From Fibrobacterota bacterium (lineage in GTDB: Bacteria; Fibrobacterota; Chitinivibrionia; Chitinivibrionales; Chitinispirillaceae): a DNA stretch of 64,000 bases. Location: NCBI GenBank assembly GCA_023412475.1, contig JAEYNR010000010.1:13412-77411 (forward strand), written 5' to 3'. Positions 28,219 through 35,821 of the stretch are shown here, in pieces. Under the pieces are notes generated by a model that did no database searches, was not told the origin of the DNA, and saw nothing but the letters and a program-made list of their open reading frames with translations. Every line of letters begins with the position of its first letter. Position 1 is the stretch's first letter. The translations under genes were made by a program, and so were the position numbers.

Positions 28219-29164
28219 TAAGTATTGTTTGAAGTAGTTTCATTAATTCGAGGCTAAAATTTAATGGCAGGAGCTGGCTTTCCAGTCTGCCCTCTGATAA
28301 ACAATGCATGACCTCTTCGGCTTCGTAGTTGTACCCGTTGCCTTTCCAGGTCAGAGGTATTTCTTTGTGTTTATCGGCAGTGCTGATTGAGAGTCTGGTG
28401 GGCATGTGAAATCTGCGGTGAAGGGTAATTTTGCCTTTTGTGCAATAGATCACTGCTTCGGTATCTAAATCCACATCAAATGAAGATGCCAGTTGCGCAA
28501 ATTGACCCGATTTCCAGGAGAGAAATATCCCAGTGGAGAGATCAACCCCCGTGGGGGCTATCACCGAATGTGAGCTTACCTCATCAGGATAACCAAAAAG
28601 CAGAAAAGAGAGAAAAACCGGATATATTCCAATATCCAGCAGTGACCCTCCCCCAAGAAGAGGGTTGAAAAGACGACTTCCTTCGTTGTAATCGGCCAGA
28701 AAACCAAAATCAGCTTTTATGCATATGGGCTCTCCAACCACTTTGTTATCAATTAGCCATTGAACTTTCTGAATAGATGGCAAAAACCGGCTCCACAATG
28801 CTTCCATAAGAAAACAATCGTATTTACGGGCATGATGGATCATTTTTTCCACCTGACTGGCGTTCAGGGCAAAGGGCTTTTCGCAAAGGACTGCCTTTTT
28901 ATTATGAAGACAAAGCAATGAGTTATCACAATGAAGAGAGTTTGGGGTTCCAATATATACAATCTGAACATGGGGGTCTTCTGCCAGCTCTTCATAACTT
29001 CCGTATGCCACAGGTATGTTGTAGCTTTTGGCAAAAGCTTCTGCTTTTTGTTTTGATCGGGAGGCAATGCAGTACAGATTGGCACCAGAAGCATCCTTGA
29101 GGCCTTGTGCAAAAAGATGAGAAATGGAACCGGTTCCGATTATTCCCCAATTGTATTGTCTCAT
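28148..29164 (-). CDS. Gfo/Idh/MocA family oxidoreductase, dihydrodiol-dehydrogenase-like
   Basis: The protein of 338 residues starts with the NAD(P)-binding strand NWGIIGTGSISHLFAQGL, followed by the EKP motif (CEKPFALNASQ) that carries the catalytic Lys, and MEALWSRFLPS, a signature of the dimeric dihydrodiol dehydrogenase-like subgroup. A C-terminal beta-sheet domain follows. The frame is open further upstream but I chose the ATG at 29164 because the Rossmann fold begins there. Such enzymes oxidise or epimerise sugars with NAD(P); the neighbouring glucosidase-like gene fits a sugar-processing role. Confidence 0.83.
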   Translation of the reverse strand: MRQYNWGIIGTGSISHLFAQGLKDASGANLYCIASRSKQKAEAFAKSYNIPVAYGSYEELAEDPHVQIVYIGTPNSLHCDNSLLCLHNKKAVLCEKPFALNASQVEKMIHHARKYDCFLMEALWSRFLPSIQKVQWLIDNKVVGEPICIKADFGFLADYNEGSRLFNPLLGGGSLLDIGIYPVFLSFLLFGYPDEVSSHSVIAPTGVDLSTGIFLSWKSGQFAQLASSFDVDLDTEAVIYCTKGKITLHRRFHMPTRLSISTADKHKEIPLTWKGNGYNYEAEEVMHCLSEGRLESQLLPLNFSLELMKLLQTILNVAKKMPSAEKKNMSAAHTHQTV

Positions 29165-29672
29165 AAGGTTGTGTTTTCCGTTTGATGTGAATATGTCAGC
29201 AAAAATATAGTAATAAAAAGTATTCACTTCAAAATAAGTTTTACTGGTATATGCCGGTCTTATCAATAGTAATGGGGGATTTGCAGACATACTTTTTTTT
29301 CAATGTTCATACTACCCGCTCGTTAAGGTCTGGTTTTGGACCCACATTTTTATTTCCGACTGCTACCGATAATTCTATTGGTGCCGATAAATGGGCTTTG
29401 GGCAAATCCCTGAAAGGCAATCAAGATCAATAAACCGAATCTGACAATCTGGGAGGTCATGATTTTTCGCCTCCGGTTAAGGTTTTCTGTTTTCCTAAAT
29501 TGCTTCTGTTTTTTGAAAATATCGAGTTGCAGGATTTTCATTTCTAGCTACAGTACAGGGTTTTTGGAATGCCTTGCGGGGTGAATTTTCACCAGACTGG
29601 ACAATGCAGATTACCTTACAGGCGATCTTTCCGAAAAAAAAATAAACGCGGAATCTGAAGAAAAAGCGGATT
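29165..29672. other. Intergenic region with one possible small ORF
   Basis: Apart from a possible 36-codon secreted peptide gene at 29350-29460, this 508-base gap holds no supported gene. Other frames across it lack ribosome sites. Confidence 0.45.
29350..29460 (-). CDS. Possible 36-residue secreted peptide or signal-peptide remnant
   Basis: An ATG at 29460 sits eight bases after a GGAGG ribosome site. The peptide starts with a good signal sequence (basic start, then FGLLILIAFQGFAQS with an Ala-x-Ala-like cleavage point) but the mature part is only about 15 residues before the stop. It may be a real small exported peptide or the surviving 5' end of a lost secreted-protein gene. Confidence 0.3.
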   Translation of the reverse strand: MTSQIVRFGLLILIAFQGFAQSPFIGTNRIIGSSRK

Positions 29673-30179
29673 TCAAAAAGTTGGTGTACTTGGTTGAACA
29701 CTGTACACCTGGTCTCCCTTATATTCTTTTAATAGCTGGATCGCCTTCCCCTGCATAATATCTTCTATTCTCAGACAAAAAAGAACACTTCCTGCCATCA
29801 GTCCCTTAATGTAAGTGTCCGCAATATCTTCAGGGATACTGAATTCCTGCAGTATGAGTTTGAGTCCACCATGTGATTGAATAGCGGCACTTCCGGTAAG
29901 CTCTACAGCGATAGTGCCGCTGGCAAGCACCCGACCCACATCGGAAATGCTTATTCCTTTTTTACCTGTAAAAAGGGATGGAAGACCACTGATTTTCTTT
30001 TTGCCCAAATGATCGGTTTTAAGGACCATGGTTTTGGGATCAGTTATCTCCAACTCCTTTGCCACTAACTCCTGAGCGATAGCATTCATTTGTTCTTCAG
30101 AGAAACCGTCCTGCAAGAGATTATCTACTGCCTGTCGAGCCGTCTGAAGATCCCAAAATAGTGCGAAAACGGTTTTCAT
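29673..30179 (-). CDS. YflT-like general stress protein domain
   Basis: The 168-residue product begins MKTVFALFWDLQTARQAVDNLLQDGFSEEQMNAI, the typical opening of the YflT (general stress protein 17M) domain, in which a ferredoxin-like strand is followed by a helix and a second short strand. A Gly/Ala/Thr-rich middle (LASGTIAVELTGSAAIQS) and a second helical lobe (IPEDIADTYIKGLMAGSVLFCLR) follow, as in longer members that sense or buffer stress; the function is not defined. The frame is open upstream, but the ATG at 30179 follows an AAGGGGTG ribosome site and begins the domain. Confidence 0.72.
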   Translation of the reverse strand: MKTVFALFWDLQTARQAVDNLLQDGFSEEQMNAIAQELVAKELEITDPKTMVLKTDHLGKKKISGLPSLFTGKKGISISDVGRVLASGTIAVELTGSAAIQSHGGLKLILQEFSIPEDIADTYIKGLMAGSVLFCLRIEDIMQGKAIQLLKEYKGDQVYSVQPSTPTF

Positions 30180-30286
30180 GATCACCCCTTGTGATTTCTG
30201 GTTATCCTCTTTCTGATCTAATACTAATAAATCAATATTTATGCCAGACAATGCTGCCTATCCCTGAAGGGGACGCATTATCTTAA

Positions 30287-30305
30287 CACAGGGCAATGCC
30301 CTGTG
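30287..30305. repeat. Perfect 8-bp hairpin
   Basis: CACAGGGC (30287-30294) and GCCCTGTG (30298-30305) form a perfect stem with a three-base loop between the DnaC-like gene and the stress-protein gene. There is no T run, so it is not a clear intrinsic terminator; it could stabilise an mRNA end. Confidence 0.5.
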
Positions 30306-30367
30306 CGGATGATGAAGTGCGCACACGTGATACGGATACGGGCTCATGACACGTGACCAGCCGTGAC

Positions 30368-30423
30368 GGGACACGGGATGCGTGACACGGGATGCGTGAC
30401 ACTGTATATGTGACACTGTATAC
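30368..30423. repeat. Four-unit 14-bp degenerate tandem repeat
   Basis: Four consecutive 14-base units: GGGACACGGGATGC (30368), GTGACACGGGATGC (30382), GTGACACTGTATAT (30396) and GTGACACTGTATAC (30410). Looser GTGACAC-like words continue upstream to about 30317. It lies just after the stop of the DnaC-like gene. Composition differs from the AT-rich neighbourhood. Confidence 0.75.
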
Positions 30424-30441
30424 GGGCATCTCGATGCTTTT

Positions 30442-31215
30442 CTAAAGTCTCTGTCCCCTCTTATCTGTTCCATCAATCGGAATCGTAGTGCATCCAAAGA
30501 GCCTGGATGCCACTCTGGGGCCCATCTGTTCCGTGATCTCATCGCGGCCCAGGTTTGAGGTAAACATGGTGGGCAGACCATTGGCTGTACGGGCATCTAC
30601 TATCCGATACCAGCACTGTGCCACAAATGCAGAGGGTTTTTCTACCCCAATGTCATCTATCACCAGAAATCGATCGGTAGTATATTTGGCTATTACCTCT
30701 TCTTCGGTGAACTCACTTTCGCCCACTGTACCGGCTCTAATTTCTCCGATTAGTTTAGGAGCATTGATAAAAAGTGGGTTAGCATCGGGGTTGCTTAGAA
30801 GCAGTTTTCGCATGGTGGCTACTGCCAGGTGGGTTTTCCCTGTACCGCATGGACCAAACAGCAAAATCGATTTTTTCAGAGGAAGACTGATCGCTTTTAA
30901 AAAATCCACTGCTCTGAGATGATTTTGTGTCTCCGGGCGGTAATTCTCAAAAGAACATTTCAGATATATTTCCGGGACTCCGCTTTTCCAGAGTATGTTG
31001 TCGATATTGGCCAGTTTGGCTTCATAGTCGGCTCTTTTTTTCAGATATAGCACACACCGTTTTGAACAAAAAGAGTCTATCCATAGTGTGTCGCTGTTAT
31101 ATTCAATATCTTTACCATCCCATTGAATGTCGCTGAATTTAAAGACTTTACCGCACCCTGCGCATTTTTTGCTGCCGCTATGATTAAAATCAGACCGAAT
31201 GGAGAATCGATTCAT
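30442..31215 (-). CDS. DnaC/IstB-like AAA+ ATPase with N-terminal zinc-finger-like domain
   Basis: The 257-residue product has an N-terminal cysteine cluster (C18, C21, C50, C54) that could bind zinc, then a DnaC-type ATPase core: Walker A GPCGTGKTH at 121-129, Walker B FLVIDDIG, and the SNLGRDEI sensor segment followed by RVASRLFG, matching DnaC/DnaI helicase loaders. IstB transposition helpers share this core, but there is no transposase gene nearby. It could load the replicative helicase; being alone and without dnaB nearby, this is inference. Confidence 0.75.
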   Translation of the reverse strand: MNRFSIRSDFNHSGSKKCAGCGKVFKFSDIQWDGKDIEYNSDTLWIDSFCSKRCVLYLKKRADYEAKLANIDNILWKSGVPEIYLKCSFENYRPETQNHLRAVDFLKAISLPLKKSILLFGPCGTGKTHLAVATMRKLLLSNPDANPLFINAPKLIGEIRAGTVGESEFTEEEVIAKYTTDRFLVIDDIGVEKPSAFVAQCWYRIVDARTANGLPTMFTSNLGRDEITEQMGPRVASRLFGCTTIPIDGTDKRGQRL

Positions 31216-31415
31216 AAACCTGTTTAAACCTTTTATTGCTTTGATGAATTTTTAGCAAACCGATCATTAAAATACTACATTTTCCGCTGGTGGAAAGATA
31301 TGAAGAATTAATCGGGAATTATTTCGGGCTTCTGGTCTCTACTGCTCCCCAGAGATGACTTCTTGACATGATACAAAATTTACCTCTGGGGAAAAATAGA
31401 TGCGGCCATAAAATC

Positions 31416-31994
31416 CTAATCAAAGAATTTCACTTTAGAGGTATCGCGTGATTTTGCTTCAGGGAATTCGCCTTTATAACCCAGAGCGATGCCCAAAATA
31501 GTCTTATACTCCGGAGAAAAAGCAAGTTCAGCCCGAACAGAATCTGCTTCAGGGGTATTATTATTGACTGCACGTGCCAGACTTCCTAAAGCACAGGTAC
31601 CCAGATTAAAGGATTCTGCGCTGAGCATAACATTCTGGGACAAAAGTCCACAGTCAAACTCGCCATAAGGGTTAGCCGTATCGTTAGCAATAAGTATAAC
31701 CACAGGAGCATCGTAAAAGTTGGCTCCTGTGGCTTTGATCTTTTCGAGCAGACCGGGGGTTGAAACAACACGGATTTCCCAGGGCTGGTTGTTTTTTGCG
31801 CTCGGGGCATTGATTGCTGATTTCATGATTACATCCAGCATCTCTTTTGGTACCTTGAGATTTTTGTATTTACGGATACTGCGGCGGCTTAAAATTGTGC
31901 AATTTACGATATCTGATGCACTTTCCTGTTTTTCTGAGCATGATAAGAGTACTGTGGCAGTTGCAATCATTGATAGGTAAAAAAACTTTTTCAT
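31416..31994 (-). CDS. Nitroreductase family lipoprotein
   Basis: A lipoprotein signal (hydrophobic core then lipobox LLSC, Cys at about 19) precedes a compact nitroreductase domain: SRRSIRKYKNLKVP, the APSAKNNQPWEI FMN-contact segment, LLSQNVMLSAESFNLGTCALG and the closing LGIALGYKGE. The family uses FMN to reduce nitro groups, quinones or related substrates. Export as a lipoprotein is unusual but known for some members. I use the ATG at 31994, after AGAGG, rather than the GTG before it. It appears monocistronic. Confidence 0.82.
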   Translation of the reverse strand: MKKFFYLSMIATATVLLSCSEKQESASDIVNCTILSRRSIRKYKNLKVPKEMLDVIMKSAINAPSAKNNQPWEIRVVSTPGLLEKIKATGANFYDAPVVILIANDTANPYGEFDCGLLSQNVMLSAESFNLGTCALGSLARAVNNNTPEADSVRAELAFSPEYKTILGIALGYKGEFPEAKSRDTSKVKFFD

Positions 31995-31997
31995 CAC

Positions 31998-32769
31998 CTT
32001 ATAACCTCTTTTTTTTTAAAGCCTAAGAAATGTAAGAAAAAAGCATTGCAGTTGCAAAATTACTGCGATTCCCTGAAAAAATCAAGAATTTAATGGCTGT
32101 GAGAGGATGGTCTCTGTGAGTGTAATTAAAAAATAAGGATATTAAGCTACAGGGTGCCCGGTTAAATCTCTGAATAGAATCGGAATTGTTATCCAATTAG
32201 AAGAGAGCATTGAATTATGCTTTTAATAGATCCGTTTAATGAAATCAGTCCTCAAGCCCTGAGTTTGTAAAAAATACATTTTTCAGTGGCTCTTTTTTAA
32301 AGTTGTAGCAAGCATACAAAAAAGATGGCTTGAAAGGGCCTGGACTTTACTTGGCAGCAAAATTATTATGAGGCAATAAAAAAAGGTGCCATCAAAGTTC
32401 AATTTTTCCCATTCAGTATAGCAAATTCCTGCAAGGCAAAAAAAACGTTTCAGAATTCGTTTTTTTGCGATTCAGTAAAGCAAAACGCCTGTTTAGTATT
32501 CAAAAAATTGAAATCAGCAGGATTTTTCTTATTATTTGTTTAATTAAAAAAGCAGTGCAGCGTTCCAGAATTGTCTCTAAAGTTTATTTTCTTCAATCAT
32601 TATCCTAAAAACCGCAGCAGGTGGCGATGGAGAACCGTAAATTTCAACACCAGCTTAAACAGCACGCTTTATTTTTCTTGTTGCAGATGCTTAGAAATTG
32701 TTTGACATCATTTTAGCAGAATTATATATTTGAATCCGTTATTAAAAATAGATACTACGCCGAATTCAC
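31998..32769. other. 772-base AT-rich gene-free region upstream of tRNA-Asn
   Basis: No frame is supported. A 21-base word (ATTCAGTAtAGCAAA..CCTG type) occurs twice, at 32411-32431 and 32470-32491. The last 60 bases are very AT-rich and probably carry the tRNA promoter. No remnants of known mobile-element genes were recognised. Confidence 0.5.
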
Positions 32770-32845
32770 TGGTCAGTAGCTCAGTCGGCAGAGCAAGTGG
32801 CTGTTAACCACTGGGTCGGGGGTTCAAGTCCCTCCTGACCAGCCA
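32770..32845 (+). tRNA. tRNA-Asn (anticodon GTT)
   Basis: The 76-base sequence folds into a full cloverleaf: acceptor TGGTCAG/CTGACCA, D stem GCTC/GAGC, anticodon stem AGTGG/CCACT with loop CTGTTAA (anticodon GTT), five-base variable loop, T arm with TTCAAGT, discriminator G and encoded CCA (32843-32845). The anticodon reads AAC/AAT, hence asparagine. Confidence 0.97.
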
Positions 32846-32851
32846 GTTTAA

Positions 32852-32886
32852 AACCCTCAGTTTGAAATAAACTGAGGGTTTTTTTA
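32852..32886 (+). terminator. Intrinsic terminator of tRNA-Asn
   Basis: AACCCTCAGTTT (32852-32863) pairs perfectly with AAACTGAGGGTT (32869-32880), a 12-base stem followed by T residues to 32885. It lies seven bases after the tRNA 3' end. Confidence 0.93.
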
Positions 32887-33281
32887 TATTTTATACACAG
32901 AAAATGTAGCTCAGTTGCCAGAATCCAGGTTTCCATCGGGATTAACCACTGGAGCGGAAGTGCTCGAGATAAGATTACGGCATTTAAGAGTTAAAGCCTG
33001 ACTTTTCACTCTTAATACGCACGGTCCCATCAGAGTCAATACAATCTGTAGAGAAATCTGGTTTGTCATCCGATGGAAGCGATTTAACACTGCCAAGAAA
33101 ATTTTTGTGCACCGATATCCGTGCCATTGAAATTAACATATAGACCATTCCCAAAAATGAGCTTTGTTGAATCGCTCAATTCTGCAATGGTACGAATTAA
33201 TGTTAGGGCTTTAAAGTTACAGCAATAACTTATTGAAAAGGTTCACAATTTAGTGATTTTTGTTGGCCTGTAATGTGGTAA
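32887..33281. other. Gene-free region with tRNA-like words
   Basis: The words GTAGCTCAGT (32906-32915) and TTAACCACTGG (32942-32952) repeat parts of the tRNA-Asn gene in the same order but with eight extra bases between them. No cloverleaf can be formed. A 61-codon minus-strand frame here has no ribosome site. Otherwise nothing is seen. Confidence 0.4.
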
Positions 33282-33812
33282 TTATATAATAGGAGGCATG
33301 TCTTCCAGAGTGTCTTGAAGATCGATCTGCTTAACAATCCATTCTATGTGCTTACGCAAAATCGGTTTCTCTATTATTGTCACATCATTTTTTAACAGAT
33401 ATTGTTTTTCTTTGGAGCTGATTCTTTTGGCACAGGCAAAAAACATTATATTATGGTCAATGATCTTCAAAGCTGCGAAGATATCGAAGGCTAAGTGGCA
33501 ATTCGACGGTGGGTCAAGGTCCATCAGTACAAATTTAATCTGATATTTGCTGCAGAAACTTATTAGCATCTCCGGATCATCAAAGGCCGTGATCACTGTT
33601 TCATGGCTTAAGGTATTTACCAAAGAATCAGTGAGGGGAGTCGGAGCGGCATAGAGTACCATTTTTACATCTTTGGGCTGTAAATCTCCAGCCTGCTTTT
33701 CAACAGTGATTTTTTCGGGTTCTTCGTTTTCAGTCTCCTTACGAAGAATCTCCCACTTGTTTCGCTCTATGATTTCGAGTAATTTGGCTATTTTCTGACT
33801 TTCCAGGCGCAT
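33282..33812 (-). CDS. Degenerate receiver-domain protein
   Basis: The 176-residue product has a charged helical N-terminus (about 1-45) and then a receiver-like fold: KMVLYAAPTPLTDSLV as strand 1, FVLMDLDPP with an Asp at the phospho-acceptor place, MFFACAKR as strand 4 and IIEKPILRKHIEWIVKQI with the conserved Lys-Pro. The acidic pair after strand 1 and the Thr/Ser of strand 4 are missing, so normal phosphorylation is doubtful. No kinase is adjacent. It may act as a phosphorylation-independent (pseudo-receiver) protein. Confidence 0.65.
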   Translation of the reverse strand: MRLESQKIAKLLEIIERNKWEILRKETENEEPEKITVEKQAGDLQPKDVKMVLYAAPTPLTDSLVNTLSHETVITAFDDPEMLISFCSKYQIKFVLMDLDPPSNCHLAFDIFAALKIIDHNIMFFACAKRISSKEKQYLLKNDVTIIEKPILRKHIEWIVKQIDLQDTLEDMPPII

Positions 33813-34120
33813 TATTATGCTTTCTTTCCTTTCTATTTCTTCTGTACGACAATGAAGAGAGATGCTCTTCTATACGAAAAATATTTTGGTTTTCTCAGTC
33901 CGCACAGACTTTCGCCTCCGCTCCTATAAGGTGTTACTCACTAATAAGCAGTAACACCTTTATAGGCAGGCCAGAGTGGTTACGAGGCAGTACCCTGACT
34001 AATCTGCAGAAAGGTGCATTGATTGAATTATATACTATTAAGGTATTTGCTACAAGCCTTTATTAACCAATTCGAAGTTGTCATATATGCAATAGCAAGA
34101 ATCTTATCACCTGAGATGTC
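33813..34120. other. Intergenic region with an inverted repeat
   Basis: This 308-base gap contains a long hairpin at 33923-33966 and otherwise no supported gene. The bases just before 34121 show no trace of the missing 3' end of the dehydrogenase gene. Confidence 0.5.
33923..33966. repeat. Inverted repeat, 16/17-base arms
   Basis: CCTATAAGGTGTTACT (33923-33938) pairs with AGTAACACCTTTATAGG (33950-33966), with a single bulged T and an 11-base loop. There is no T run on either side, so it is not a typical intrinsic terminator. Confidence 0.75.
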
Positions 34121-35110
34121 CTAAGATAGTTGATCAGAGCCAGGTAGATAGCTAGAAACAGTATCCTGTTTAATTAGCTCCATTACTTTCCCTAAATTTA
34201 CTCCATTTCGTTTTGCAAACAAGCTCCATTCGTTGAAAAACGCCAGAAGTGTACTTTTGTAGGAGTTTTCTACCATCATTGTTGTTTCGGACTCTATTGG
34301 TTTGTCAAGTACAGTGGGTGGATGGTTATCCGGGTGTATGCTTTTTAAAAATGCTCGTACTCTTCTGCGGGAATTGTCATTACATCCCGCACACACTCTC
34401 CATGATCTTCTGGTATTAGTCACATATTCTTTTACCGAATCTATTCCTGAAAAGCTATGTGCCAGAAGAGGCTCGTTTTCTATTTCCCGTATCTCAAACT
34501 CATCTTTCAGAACAGGATAAGCCACAAACTCTGTTATCCCAGGAGCTGCAGTTGATTCGATCAGTACAAGGCAATATGGCGAGATTCTCTCACCCACAAT
34601 TTTCATGATGTTTTTGAGCTCTTGAGCCTGGGTTTCGCTGCTGAAAAGCTCGCCTGCCTGGTTATCTGGATCATTACCCTGCGTATCTACTATCACGCAG
34701 TCGGCAAGACTGAGAGAGTCAGCATTGTAGGTTGCAGTAAGATTCTGTGTACGGATTACTGCGTTAAAGATCAGTTCGGAGACCAGGGGGGTTTCTGATC
34801 CTACAGGGAACAGACCTCTGTTAAGCAGGGGAATTTTCCAGTAGTTCTGCGAAACGGGGTTTTGGCACCAAATAACGAATTTTGAATTTTGACCACTGCT
34901 ATTTTTAGAATCGGCGATTATAGCAGCCAGAACAGGAGTACTGAGTCCCTCACCGGTTACCACTACAATCTCTTTTTGTTGGGATCGGGCATTATCTGTA
35001 AGAGCTCTGAGTCGCTCCAACTCACCGGTATATTCATTTAAAGAGGGCAGAGCGAATTTTTCTCCCAGAGGACTGATAGAAAAGGCATTTTCGTCTATGG
35101 AAAAAGACAT
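34121..35110 (-). CDS. UDP-glucose/GDP-mannose dehydrogenase-like protein, C-terminally truncated
   Basis: The 329-residue product resembles nucleotide-sugar dehydrogenases: a Rossmann-type strand-helix (EIVVVTGEGLSTPVLAAIIAD, with an atypical glycine pattern), ADCVIVDTQGN, the ESTAAPGITE segment, and the ESETTMMVENSYKSTLLAFFNEW central helix of the family. It ends at SSYLPGSDQLS, about where the PGxGxGGxCxxKD active-site segment with the catalytic Cys should begin, so the whole C-terminal domain is missing (family length is usually above 400). It is therefore probably inactive as a dehydrogenase. Its 5' part is duplicated at 37396-37605. It is divergent from the pstB pseudogene. Confidence 0.65.
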   Translation of the reverse strand: MSFSIDENAFSISPLGEKFALPSLNEYTGELERLRALTDNARSQQKEIVVVTGEGLSTPVLAAIIADSKNSSGQNSKFVIWCQNPVSQNYWKIPLLNRGLFPVGSETPLVSELIFNAVIRTQNLTATYNADSLSLADCVIVDTQGNDPDNQAGELFSSETQAQELKNIMKIVGERISPYCLVLIESTAAPGITEFVAYPVLKDEFEIREIENEPLLAHSFSGIDSVKEYVTNTRRSWRVCAGCNDNSRRRVRAFLKSIHPDNHPPTVLDKPIESETTMMVENSYKSTLLAFFNEWSLFAKRNGVNLGKVMELIKQDTVSSYLPGSDQLS

Positions 35111-35815
35111 CTGTTCCCTCCCGCTTGTCTAAATTCGTAAAAATCTGATCACTGGTTGCCAGGATAGGCAAAGCTGACCAAAATCTTTCAGGGCACTATT
35201 TGGCGATTTAAACCTATCTACGATAAACCTACTCGATACTAGGTGTTTTATTATAGAGCTGTTTAAGTTAGCCCTGCAAAGTACGTGCCTTAACACAGAA
35301 AAGAAACTTTTTTAAAAGCACTAGGTGCAAGCCTAGCTCTATTTAACAAAACTTATTGATTTTAATAAGGCGCTATTTAAAAGGAGAGCTATGAAAACTA
35401 TGTCAGAAGAGGTAAAAAATGTCAATGAAGGACTCTGCTTCTATTATGGCGATACTTAGGCATTACATGATATATCCCTTAAAATCTTATCCAAAACAGG
35501 TTACAGCCTTGATTGGGCCATCTGGTTGTGGAAGATCAACTTTTTTGTGAACGCTTAACCGGATGAATGCATAATAGAAAATATCAAAATCTGTGGTACT
35601 GTTTTTATCGATTATGTAGATATCTATAATAACGGAATAGATGTAGTTGCTTTTGCGAAAAAAGGTGGGAATGGTATTTTAAAAACCCAATCCATTTCCA
35701 AAAACTATCTTTGACAATGTGGCATTTGGTCCGCGGCTTCATGGTCTGAAAGAAAAGGGAAACTTGAGCATATCATAGAGCAGAGTCTTATTCGGGCTGG
35801 TTTGTTGACAGAAGG
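34906..35815. repeat. Direct duplication, copy A
   Basis: This block covers the 5' part of the dehydrogenase gene, the divergent spacer and the 5' half of a pstB pseudogene. It matches 37396-38260 in the same order and orientation, with many small differences and indels. Shared stretches include the dehydrogenase N-terminus, the spacer words near 35330-35390 and much of the pstB 5' half. Confidence 0.88.
35391..35815 (+). pseudogene. pstB pseudogene (5' half only)
   Basis: The frame starts like intact pstB (MKT.SEEV) but hits a TAG after 22 codons (at about 35457), and later indels break the frame several times. The Walker A codon for Lys has become Arg (GCGRST) and a TGA follows soon after. 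Homology with the intact pstB at 37838 stops at about 35815, seven bases before the stop codon of the minus-strand radical SAM gene. Confidence 0.9.
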
Positions 35816-35821
35816 GCTCAC

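Noticed and set aside
30442..31215. IS21 istB gene
   Set aside because: The ATPase core is similar, but there is no istA, no terminal inverted repeats and the Cys-rich N-terminus is unlike IstB.
32911..33096. 61-codon minus-strand frame downstream of tRNA-Asn
   Set aside because: No ribosome site; it also covers the tRNA-like words. The ending looks protein-like but that is not enough to call a gene.
35391..35815. Second functional pstB gene
   Set aside because: An early TAG, several frameshifts, loss of the Walker A Lys and loss of the 3' half make it a pseudogene.
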